NCBI GenBank assembly: GCA_963693085.1
Contig: OY856414.1
Coordinates: forward strand, 263,714,001-263,778,000
Source of the DNA: Alisma plantago-aquatica
Lineage: Eukaryota > Streptophyta > Magnoliopsida > Alismatales > Alismataceae
DNA: 64,000 nt
Reading direction: 5' to 3'
Of the stretch, positions 41,641 to 53,629 are shown in pieces (position 1 is the stretch's first letter; each line of letters begins with the position of its first letter). A program made the translations under genes and the position numbers. The notes under the pieces are model-generated. The model was not told where the DNA came from and searched no databases. It was given only the letters and a program-made list of their open reading frames with translations.

Positions 41641-43400
41641 CAAAGTGAAAATTTATATTGATCATAACTTTCAAGCCACAATGAATTTTTCAATGAAACA
41701 AAAAGCACTAGATTCGTAATAAAAATACTTTTCAATGAGACCAATATTGACATATTTTGGAAAAATAATAATATGAGAAAATATAATACATGTGTTTTGG
41801 GCACAATAGTCCATATTTTGAACACATGTTCATAGTGTATAATTTATCTCGTACAACCAACAACATTAAAAGTAAAAAAATAAAAGAGAGAGAAAATGAC
41901 TGTGTTTACAACTTTAGTCTAGTTTTATTTATTAAAGAAATAAAGGATGAGAGAAGTAGAAGAGAGAGAAAATATTTTTGTCCATAACTTTCACTCTGGA
42001 GCATATTTTTAATGAAATAAATTGTATTAGAATCCTTGTAAAAAATACTTTCCAACAAGACTAGTGTTAACATACTTTAAAATAATGATCATATGAGAGA
42101 ATTATAGTATCTGTATTTTAGGATACCATACACATACTTTGGGTATAGACGTACAATACTTGTGAGTATAGTACATCACATTCGTGTTTCTCCCAAATCA
42201 TATATAATATTTACTTGTTCATCTATGGATTCGATTGAACTAACATTAGCAATGAGTTTAGTACTATATTTTTGAATGAATAAGATTAAGGATTAGTTGT
42301 TCTTAAACATAGGTGAAAGTATTGTAGTTTAGTAAAATGTGTATATTTTTAATGAAATGTGAATTAGTTTATATAGGTACTATATGTGGTTATTGACAAT
42401 CTTTATACATGATATGTCTCGTATTGTACCAATAAGATCATCAAATCATGTATTGTTGTTATGTCTCTTACGATACCTCTAGTATTGTACGTCTAGTACA
42501 ATACTTTATATTACAAAATGTGACTGTTAGTACAGTACTTCTTGTACCAACAAGATCATCAAACCATGTATTGTTCTTGTATCTCGTACGGTACCTCTAG
42601 TACTGTACGTCTAATACTATACTTTGTATTACAAAATGTGGCTGTTAGTATTGTACTTCTAGTAACAACAAGATCATCAAATCATGTATTGTTGGTATGT
42701 CTCGTACAGTACCTCTAGTATTATATTTTGTATTACAAAATGTGGTTGTTAGTACTGCACTTCTTGTACCAATAAGATCATCAAATAATTATTGTATGTC
42801 TTGTACAGTACCTCTAGTACTGTACGTCTAGTATTATATTTTGTATTACAAAATATGGCTGTTAGTACTGTACTTCTTGTACCAATAAGATCATCAAATC
42901 ATGTATTATTGTTGTATCTCGTACAGTACCTCTAGTATTGTACATCTTATACTATACTTTGTATTACAAAATGTGGTTGTTAGTACTATACTTCTAGTAA
43001 CAACAAGATCATTAAATTATGTATTGTTGTTATGTCTCGTACGGTACCTTGAGTATCCTTGTATTTGATTATTGTCAAACGTTACATTTTGAATGTATGC
43101 AAAAATTAATATAAATGGTAACATGTACGGTACTTATGGATTTATGACATAATATGGAATATGAAGAAATAAAGAGGCAATAAGTATTGTACCTAAATGG
43201 TCAATCTGAGTACAATATCTAAAAACGTATTGTACTTTTGTATACTTCTCTCCTCTCTTAATATACTTCTAATATTATTGTTTCCAAAGTATGTCAACAT
43301 TGGTCTTGATAGAAAGTATTTTTCATTAGGAATATGATATTTTTTATTTTAAAAAAATCATTTAGAATTGAAAGTTATGAGCAAAATCGGTTTCTCTCTC
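41640..43400. mobile_element. Probable non-autonomous DNA element with inverted flanks around a tandem array
   Basis: The block ATAACTTTCAA...AATACTTT...ACATATTTTGG occurs twice in direct order on the left (41660-41780 and 41975-42100) and once inverted on the right (43270-43395). Between them lies the 118-bp tandem array. Inverted flanks around arrays of short repeats are seen in some Mutator-like elements, but the exact ends and target duplication could not be found, so the class is unproven. There is no coding region. Confidence 0.5.
42420..43060. repeat. 118-bp tandem array, about 5.5 copies, rich in GTAC dyads
   Basis: The word AAGATCATCAAA or AAGATCATTAAA recurs at 42434, 42552, 42670, 42774, 42887 and 43005, giving a 118-bp period with one unit shortened to 104 and one to 113. 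Each unit contains TCTCGTACRGTACCTCTAG and TGTACGTCTAGTA, that is, several GTAC palindromes and CTAGTA words. Copies differ from each other at several sites. Confidence 0.9.
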
Positions 43401-44389
43401 TTCTTTTTATTCTCTTTTTAACTTTCCTGTAACTTTTTGCCACATCAGTAGTGCCCCATTCCCAACTATCGGATAGGCTCCCGGGGATGTGGACGGGTGC
43501 CTGTAGTTTTACTCTTCCTTTGCGACAACACAATTTCAAATAGATAACAAGGAGGCAGAGGACCTCTCACATGGGAGGCGATGGAATCAGGAGTTTGGCA
43601 CTCAGATCCCTCACACACGCTCAAGCGTTGAACTAGCTAGGCTAGGGGAGTTTTGGAGGACTCCTAGGCTAGGACGGACTTGTTGGGGCACAACTGCTAG
43701 CCCCTATTGGGCATTTTAGAATTTTCTAGTCCTGTGTGAACACGAAGTAGCTTACATCCCCTGCTAGATCAAGACCATGTGTCAAGTCCATTTAATCCTA
43801 ACCAGAAAATTTTATTGCACGACACAAATGTCAAGAGATAAACAAAAGTGTAGCCTACACATGTTCAAACGGGAATAGCAATCTGAACTCCTATTGGGTC
43901 GTCCACCTGGAGCCCAACAATGGTCCAATGCTTATGGAGGTATAAATCAACCTCCTTTTATCCTAGAAGTAATTTTACCTTACATAATCCCTAGATTATG
44001 CTAGGACTAACTAAATATGGTGAAGTTAGATATCAATTTGATCAGAAAAAATGAGAGATACCATGCCAAGACCTTATTTGTGGAGTTGGAATATGTTTAT
44101 AATCTATTATCTATGAGAAAAAAACATAAGAGATCAATAATACTATGTGCTATAAGATTTACTTTTGAAAATTCTAAATGCTTTTATATGATAAACTTGA
44201 ATAATTAATGAACAAATCCATCCTAAATCTATTGATCAATAATCTTTGAGTACTTTTCGATCCAATAAAGATCTTAACCACCCATCATGCACTTATTATG
44301 ACTATATCATGAATATTGTGAGTTGTATATGAACATTAATGCTAGAACTTTAATCTTTTACTAAATCTTGATCTAATGTTGCATCAAAA
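43401..44389. other. Gene-free stretch
   Basis: Mixed composition with no recognised gene or element boundary. A short GC-richer patch (43480-43720) includes CTAGGCTAGG duplications. Confidence 0.5.
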
Positions 44390-45560
44390 CCCTTCATTGC
44401 CTAAAAATTGGTCACTTTTGACACTCCATGAGACAAACTATACTCTTATAATGAATGTCTTAGTTTGGGAGTCTTTTTGTCTTAAAAATGTACACCAATG
44501 ACATAAACCTCATAATAAGCATAGAAAATGAATGCAACCTTGAAATGACTTGAAACATGGAGCACATCAGTACGATGGACTCTAAATCAATATAAGATTA
44601 TCTAATATATAATTAAGAAATTTGGAACCTAAGTTGAAAAAAAACCTAAAATGGAACTAGTTAGGGTTAATGACGAGAATCTAATGCATGCATGTGATCA
44701 TGTTCTAAGTCATTTGTATGTCTATGATCTAGGTGGTAAAGGATATCATAAGAAATCTCTGAACCAGATATGGGCTTTAAACAATTATATGAATATGGCT
44801 TTCTTGCTTGAACAGTGACATGTATGCATGCTTGTTTACTTGCTCAATATTGCAATGCATTATTCTAATATTATACTCAATGCTTTCCTCGTTGATTTTA
44901 TAAGTTGAACACATAATATAGATATCCAGTACAAACCTTGTGCACCTACCTAAAATCTCAGGATAAGGACACATGGTTGGACGTCTTACTTGAGTTGTCA
45001 AGATAGGGCGGACCATGTTGATATAAGAGTTAACTCATTGCAATGGCCTTGAGGTCCCTTACGAATAGGGTTACGTAATCTTGAGAACCCTCATGGACCC
45101 TTCCGATGGGAAGCTGGCCAAATGCCTTATGATGCATGATATTGTTGGTATAATTGGAGTAAGCTGACTGAAAGATGGGTTGTCACTTTGCTAAGTAATT
45201 AAATCGATTATTTCTTGTTCATTTACTTACGTATATCTTTTTAAATTATGCAAAGATTATATGCATATGTATCTTTGTTCCCTATACTCAACACTTTGTG
45301 TGTTGACCAACTTGTTTTATGTATGTTTTAGGTTCAGAGATAGCTTGGGAGTTGATGGCTTGTGAGCATATGTTCAAGTTTACTTGTTAAAAAATCCTGT
45401 CTAGTGTACATGATAAGACTTGTATAATTGTTTATTATACTTATAATTGGAATCTTGTAATAAATGTTTTATAATATACTTTTTCATTGTTGAGAATATG
45501 TTGGTGCCTTTATCTTGTTATTTGTTTAAGTATTCTAAGCTTTTATGGTTCAACATTCAG
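44390..45560 (+). mobile_element. LTR-family copy, + orientation (inverted partner at 48100-49220)
   Basis: Blocks such as GAGAATCTAATGCATGCATGT, GATAAGGACACATGGTTGGAC, AGAGATAGCTTGGGAGTTGATG and GTTGAGAATATGTTGGTGCC are shared, in reverse orientation and order, with 48100-49220. The partner is followed by a degenerate initiator-tRNA primer site, so both are probably LTR ends of one family. This copy lacks an identifiable start and is truncated. Confidence 0.6.
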
Positions 45561-48062
45561 ACTTTAATAATGTCATTCTAGGGATGGATGCCCAAGTCCT
45601 ATCACCATCGACTTTCTAGTCATTTGGAATGAGTATTTGGGTAACAAACAATTCCATACAATGAGTTTGTATCCCATCAGAGCTTGGGCATCAACACATG
45701 AAGGCTCATCGGTTTACATGACACTAAAGTTATGTCAGACAAAAGCTTTATCGAGCTCAAAATCCTCAACAATCAACGGGTTTAGAAGAAGCTATCGGGA
45801 TTGGATGCGGGTAGTTGAGTGTAGAACTATCATCAGGCGAAGAGGAGATAGTCTCATCGGGAAGCTTTACAGTAAATTCGTTGGGCTTCACAATCATAGG
45901 GGAAACATTGTTGTCCTTAGCCTGATCACTGGGCTGAGTTTAAGTGGTTCACCTGTAAAAAGGGTATAGAAGATAATTAGCAGAGTTATTATTCATGAAA
46001 TAGTAAAACAAAGAGGATTTCTAAGGATAAAGCATGAAAAGTAAATAAAATGAAGGTAAACAAGGCATGTGACATCCACAAAATTGTATGTTATCAAACA
46101 TCAAGGGAGTGCCCAACCATAATACATGCATATCACATGGTGTTTTTTTACAATATTTCAGGTTTTGATGTTAGGGTTCCAAAATTCTTAATAACCCTAC
46201 ATTAGGGTTTTTGTTTATATACTAATCAAGAACAAGTTGTGCTATCAAAGTCTATGTTATAAAATTTTGAAATTAACACATTCATTATCCTTCCTTTCTG
46301 AAAAGATTTTCATTGAACTTCTATTTCATAAATACACTAGATTTCATGTATGTTTCCCTTATCCCCCAAAAATCTACCAACTATAACATTTTATGTCCAT
46401 TACCTTTCATTTTTGGGTCAAAAATTAAGCATGTATACATCATGTTTATTCAAACTAGGATCCCAAAGGCATCATTATTTCAAGGCTCAAGTTCTTAATA
46501 TTATATTTGTTATGTATGGCGTAGTTTCATATTAGGTCAAGCTTATAGAGTGACTTATCATGCATATATCAACTTTTAACCTAGGTGAGATATCTTTATA
46601 TATCATGCATTATCTTAAGGAATAACAATATCATCAATGTCGGGGTTTTATAATCATCACACTTGTATATTAAGAGCTTCACAAGCTCAAGCCACTCAAG
46701 CTAAAACTTGTCCATGTTGAGGAAATACGTGCTAAAAACCCATATCTACCCATACCAAACGTTTACCCAAATTTTAAAAATAGGGCAAACACTAGATTCC
46801 TTCACATGGAACCACTACCCAAGTATGAGGCTCATTGTCAAGATCATATAACATATACATCATCTTAGGGTTTTGTGACATCTCCCTCATCTAGATGGCA
46901 TCTATACATATATTCAAACACCTCTTTCTCTATGGTTAGATCTTTACATAGGAAATCTAGGGTTCAATACAATCATATGGACCACACAATAGGTGACTCA
47001 ACTCATAAACTCAGAAGTAATCCAGATGGTGACTCATCTTTGTGTATTTCATTGTTCATATATTTCAAATTTTGACATATATTTTAGAGATTAGGTACTC
47101 TAACCTTCTACCATGTCAGGTTTACCCACATCAAGAATTCACCCTTATTGCATGTCCCATATTTGATGCCCTTCTTTACAAAGATATTGAGACCTATGTT
47201 GTTCCTAAGCCATGTCTCAACATATATAAAAGTAGGCGCATGTAAGCATGTCAACCCACTAGCTATGTGTGGCACATCAACAAGTCACATACACCTTACC
47301 TGGTGCTAGACTTAGCTAGGGTTTCATAGTAAAAACTCTTCCCAATCATCAAAACATACATTTATCCTCCAACATCTACTTGAATCATTTTACAATAGAC
47401 TCATAACATTAGTATTAACATTGACATAAATGTCAACATAAAACCTAGATCATCAAGGTTATTTAATAGACTAACCTTAACCATGGCTCTAGACAAATCT
47501 ACAGAATACATCTAACATCAAAGCACTCTCATCTAGACTGATATTATATCACTTTCTATTGTGTTACATCAACACTCATTGTCTTTATGCATGTGGTAAC
47601 ATTTTTATATGTACACATATACTAATACTTGATATAGGTTTTATTTAACTTCTAAACATGTTGTGAAAATTGCAATTCTCCTTTTGAATGAAATGAAAAT
47701 AAAAATGAGTTAACATCCTCATCAAGCAGTCTAGTATCATGATACATAGACAACTAGCAAGAACATGGTGCGCATTCGTGTATCTACCCTAAGCATATTC
47801 TACGAACATATTTTTAAAGTTATGATCATAAGATTTCCCCTTTATCACCCTTGTCAACCTACAACCCATACACATGATAGAAGAGTGAGAAAAGAAAGGT
47901 TTCAAGAATTACACAAGTTTACACTTAGTTCTAGAACATCTAGGTTCGAACCTAGGGCCTATGTAAACTTAGTATACTAAGGGCAACTTATTATGTTTCT
48001 AGGGTTGAGATGTAAGGTTGAGTTAATTTGTGTTTCATATGAGTAAAATTTTGGTGTTATTG
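45561..48062. other. Gene-free stretch between inverted LTR copies
   Basis: No gene is recognised. An open frame at 45637-45969 has no resemblance to a known family. Sequence is AT-rich with many CATATATG/ATTTAGG words, probably a decayed retrotransposon interior. Confidence 0.4.
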
Positions 48063-51000
48063 CTCAGATCTGATATCATCTATCAAGGATCTGGAATCCC
48101 AAACCCATGAACCAAACAAATACCAAAGACATACAGGAACAATTAACTATCATCATGCACCAACATATTCTCACCAATTGAAAAGTATTTCTAAGCAACA
48201 TTATTAGATGGTTTCAATTACACATTAAGAATCAACTATACAAGTCGGATCATGTATAGTAGCTAGGAGCTTACAACAAGTGCAACCTGAACACTTGCTT
48301 ACCAACCATCAACTTCTAAGTTATCTCTAAACCCAAAACAAATTATTAACAATTTGATCAACACATACGATTTTGAGTACAAGGCAAAAAGAAACATATA
48401 TATAAGGTTTTAATAATTCAAAAAGATTTGTATAAGTAAATAAACATGAGTAAAAGAGTTAAGTACTTAGAAAAATGAGAACCCATGTTTCATTCATTTT
48501 ATCATAAGGCCTTTGACCAACTTCCCAATGAAAGGGGTATGTGAGGGTGCTTAAGACTCAAAGTCATTAGCTAGCCCTATTTATCACATGGTCCGCTTTA
48601 ACTTGAAAACTCAAGTAGGATGTCCAACCTTGTGTCCTTACCCCGAGAATACAAGTAGTTGCACAAGGTTTGCATAGAGAAGTTCTATTTTCTGTGTTCA
48701 AACTATAAAATCAAGCAGACAAAGAATCGAGTACAATACTATAATACTACATCGAAAACTTTGAGCAAAATAGAAGCATACATATGTTTAAGAAAGAAAA
48801 CCATAATCATATAATTATTAAATCTAATGCCCAATGTAGACATTCATAACTTAACTTATCCTTGATCATCTTGTTATAAGTAACACCTGATTAAGAACAA
48901 TATTACATGCATGTATTAGATTCTCATCATTAACCCTAACTTGCTCCATTTTAGGGTTTTGGGTCAAATTAGGTTAAAAGTTCTTATTATTGCATTTTAT
49001 GATCTTCTACTTATTTTGGGTGAATATGGAGGCGTGGTCCAAGTTTCATGAAGGTGTAGTCTAAGTTTCATGTCATTTCAAAGTTCCATCTATTTTATAT
49101 GATTGTTACAAGTACGCCATTTATGCACATTTTAGGGTCAAAATACTCAAAATAGAGAAATCAAGGTTATTATTCATCACCTCATGAAACTTAGACAAGA
49201 CATGAGATTTGATAAGAAAGATAAGACATAAGAAACATATTTGAAATTAGATAAATGTCTCGTAGGGTCTAGACATCAAAGTTCAAACTTGGTATCAACA
49301 TACATACAAACATCAAAATAATTCATATGCCCTTAGGGGTCAACATAAGACTTGGGTGGATATCCACATTATAAGGACACAAGGATTATAGTGAAATCCT
49401 ATTTGGTTAGAGCATATAATTTAGATCATCATAAGCATTAGGTCACATGAACATAAAAAAGCTATATGTGTCACATAAGAATTCAAAATGGGTGGATTAG
49501 AGTCACATACATCCTCATCATAGAAGGGGTTGGATTTATCCATTTAGGTCACAACCCCTCATAATATTACTTGTTATATATACAATAGTGTGAAGCACCG
49601 ATAGGCTCAAATTCATCATTTAAATCAAGTATAGCAAAGTATCATAAAAAAGGGAGTCACATGCATGCATAAAAAGACATTTGGGACAAATAAGAGGTAA
49701 ACAATTTAGGGTTAATGTTAGTGTCAAGGGAAGTACACCATTATTTATTTTCAATGTTATGGTGAGTCCATATGTCATTTAGAAACAATATTATAAAATT
49801 TAGGGAAAAGCCCATTATTTTTATTCAAAACAAGTCATGTATTTGCTTTAGAGTTAACCATTTAGCAACAATGGTGATTAAGACCTTCAATATGTTCAAA
49901 AGTACACAAGATATACTAATTTTAATATTAGGATGGTGGACAATCATTAAAGGCCCAAGATTTATTATTATCATGCATCAACCATCTAAAAGTTGTTAAA
50001 GTCAATGTCTTTAGGGAATCAGGGGAACAAAAGAGAGAATTAGAGCCTAAGGCCTAGTCAAAGTTTTATAGCTTTTAAGATGATCAAAATGGTATACTAT
50101 TTCACTATATTTGGAGCTAGAATATGAAATATATGGATTTTGTACATTGTGAAATAAAACACTATATGGAAAGAGGGTGTTACCTCATGATATTCATTTC
50201 ATTTCGAGGCTAACATATGCTATTGATCTAAGATCCAAAACCTGATGCCATGACTATTCATCCAGTGTGTGTTCGCATCTTCTTGGGCATTTGGTGTCCC
50301 TAATAGTACCCGCCTAGTCAGGTATTGACTATGGTAGTGAGAGATCAGTGGAAGGAGGGCACTGCGAGGTAGAATCCTTGCCATGCTGCTACATGACGTT
50401 GCACTGGCTTTGTCGTTGTGGAAACCAACACACCGATGTGAAGGTGGGATGATGCCCAAGGCCACGATTGGCCCTGAAAAGCATCCTCCAGACCTTGCCA
50501 TGGAAAGGCAAAGGTGAAGGCGGGCTGAGTTCAACTGGATGAGGCCCAAGGTATAAATGCCCAAAAGGTAGGGCGGAAACACTGTGGTGGCAGGAGGAGA
50601 AGAAGGGCAATTAGGGAACTGATCAGTAAGGAAAAATAAAGAAAATGAGAGAGGGGGTGGAAACATAGTGAAATGAGGGATAAAACATTGAAAAGGGGTG
50701 GGAAAGGAGGTCATTGTCTAGAACCAAGGAGGTGGTAGGGGTGGTCAAAATGTCATCCACACTGGGCACTATAAAGAGAAAGAAAATAACCTTTCAACTA
50801 TCAGATCAGAGGGGGTGGATTTGTGAGAGATTGAGAATCATCGAGCTGGGTGAGTGGGTCGTGGGTCGTGGGTTGAGAAGAGAGGGTCACATTGATAGGC
50901 CACACATGCCTAGTAGTTGGGCCCAATAAAGGCTCGTCTCATCACATCAAGAAAATTAGGACAAGTCAACTAAATCAAGTGATTAGTAGGGATATCCAAA

Positions 51001-51229
51001 ATGCCCTAACTTGTGATTTGTAGATATGATTGTAACAGTTTTTTAACCATTGCATTTGTAATTGAATTCACTACATCATCACATACATTAGACAGAAAGA
51101 AGGACACATTGGTGAGATACAATTTTAGTTGCAAGATGGTGATATTTAAAGCATCTCTTAGTTAAATACTCAAATTAAAGTCACATATTGTAAAAGTAAT
51201 CATCTATGTGACCAAATTGGAGTGTCACA
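48063..51229 (-). mobile_element. LTR with degenerate primer-binding site, - orientation
   Basis: On the - strand the start is TGTGACACTCCAATTTGG at 51229, typical of plant chromovirus-type LTRs. The sequence TGATATCAGATCTGAGC at 48063-48079 is a degenerate initiator-Met primer site that would lie at the inner edge. That gives an LTR of about 3.1 kb. The part at 48100-49220 is an inverted copy of 44390-45560. The 164-codon frame at 50220-50714 lies in a CT-rich region expected around the transcription start and is not regarded as a gene. The inner boundary is uncertain. Confidence 0.5.
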
Positions 51230-53629
51230 ACACACAACCTATGGAATGAATAAATAGATAAACAAAGGTTACAAGAAGAGAGAGAAATCGAATACTAGAG
51301 GAGAGAGAAAGTCAAATTGTCTCACTTGCAATATCTAATGGGCTTCAATTTCATTCAAAAGTTCAAAGAGAAAGACATTTATTTCCTCTTGTTCAAGGAT
51401 ATACTTGCTCAAGTAGACCCACCCCTACATGCCCATTTTTCTACATTAACTTCTCTTGCAATTTTGCTAACCATACAATGTACATGAAGCACTATCTTCT
51501 AGAGTTGTCATAATTTGAGGGTAAGGAGCGACTAGAACCTCTCGTGATAGATGCATTTCCTCTAAGGTAGACAATGATGATACACTTGATCCAAATACCA
51601 ATCCACCATTCCACCTCTTGTAGTGGATGATGTCTACTAGCATCGTGCCACCAACTCCATAGGTTTTGTTTGACTATAACACCGTCGAGGCCCATCCATG
51701 ACATGTTAAGTATTCATAGACCTCCATGAACATGGAATAGTATAGGCAAGTGTACCAACTCAATCATAAGTACTACATGCAACACACCCACTACCTATGT
51801 CACATACACCATGATGAAAGTTGGGATCCTTTTCCCCCTTAACATGAACTAGGCAGGTAATATCCTCCTACATATATTTTCTACTGGGTGAGGTGCTACA
51901 CCTATGAGCCAACTCAGGCTATACCCCTCACAATGGTTTGACCCAGTAGAGGAGACACATTATAGAAATCGACAACCATCCCTAGATGAAAGCCATAGAG
52001 GATGGTACTAACAACCCTTTATGTTCCCTTCATTTCAAGTTAGTGTCTATCCATAGACAAGAAATTTATAAGCTTACAGTGGAGGGTGGGTGGTAATGTA
52101 TCTCTTCTATGCACCCATACCTGCTATCTGTTATATGAATGAATTGACTTGAGATGCAAGTATACTATCATATCATTGCATTTGGCTTGATTTATTTATT
52201 TTCTCTATTCTAGTCCATGATCAAATTAAGCAATTCATCATCTAGCCGACTTTGATTTTGATTCTAGTTATGAGTTTGTGCATTGCATATTTTATTCACC
52301 TCATAACCCCCTTGGATGATGTCAATCATTGTTGTAGCCATTATCTTGGAAACCTCTTATTGGTTAGAACTCATCCCATGCAACGTAGGATCTTAATCAT
52401 CTTGACCCTTGGAAGAGATGGCAATCCATGAGGAATCAACCTTGATCAAATATGATGTTCCTCATACCAATTAGTGAATCATATCCTTGGAATTACTTAA
52501 TTATATGGATGGAATCAAATAGAGGAACAATTGAATGCACCATAATCACATAAATAAGCTTGCACATTATCCATACTATTTCCTACACTTCTTCTTCCAT
52601 ATCCTTACCTTCCATCCACCAAAAACAAATGAAAGGCCATAAAAGGTCCCAAACCTTAAGTGTGGGGTGGCACACCCATTACTTCTCTATCAACTTCTTC
52701 CATACCCCTCTCCATTTAATATGGGCATACCACCAAAATAAATAAAAGATGTCAATGTGCTCAATAAGACAATATTGTAAATCAACAAAGAAAAAAAATT
52801 TAAAATTTAAAATGCAAGCTCAAGTTGAAATGTGAAGATGTTATAATCTTCCTCCATGGTCCATTCACTCTTTTCTACACCCAGGGGCACTTTACATGCT
52901 ATATTTTTACCCTTCAGTATGAACTTTGTGGTTAAGTTTACTTGGTTGGAAGTAGTACTAGTATTGATAGCCCACTATAAAGTTTACTAGGATGTGCATA
53001 AGTGAGAATCAAGTGTTCATAAAAGGCTTGTGTTGGTTTGTGGGATCCATCATCATTCTCAAAATCATACAAGATCCTTGGGTTGGGGATCTATGTGTTA
53101 CACCTACAACACTGTCCTTGATTAGGTATTGAATAGAAAAAAAAGAATAATAACCAAGCATGCACCATTTGGACTCGAGAGAGAGTCCATAATTTATCTT
53201 TTAGGATTTGTACATGTGTTGTATGTGTGAAGAAATAAAATTCATCTTCCTACCATTGAGTATGTGTTAGTAATTTTATATGATCCTCCCTAGAAAGGGA
53301 TGCCATAAAAAATATTGATGGATGAATCTCAGGAGTGATGTTAAAAAATAGATGATGGTTCATCAGTTGAAGAGGGAGAGTCTAGGAATGGACTATTTTT
53401 CTCAACTCATTGACTTTTGTTCTATGTTGGACATCATGTTTTTTCAGAAAGTAAATAAGAGGTAGGAGCTCTATAATAATATTCATTAGGGATACTCACA
53501 TTTATTTTTTATAAACAATCTTTTTATTAGGAGCATGGAGAGGAGTCGAGGTAATAGGGCCATGATTTGTAGATGCATCCACTAATTCCTAAGACTCTTG
53601 AACCTTATGCTAAAGTTTGAGTAAGATCC
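51230..53629. other. Gene-free stretch
   Basis: No gene or clear element boundary was recognised. It is AT-rich with short chance frames. Confidence 0.5.

Noticed and set aside
42420..43060. CRISPR-like regular repeat array
   Set aside because: Repeats are contiguous 118-bp units without unique spacers, and the DNA is plant nuclear; it is a tandem satellite-like array.
45637..45969. A 110-codon + frame
   Set aside because: No recognisable domain, no supporting promoter or splice signals, and decayed repeat context.
50220..50714. A 164-codon frame on the - strand
   Set aside because: Its Pro/Ser/Phe-rich translation comes from a CT-rich stretch inside an LTR near the expected transcription start, and no domain is visible.
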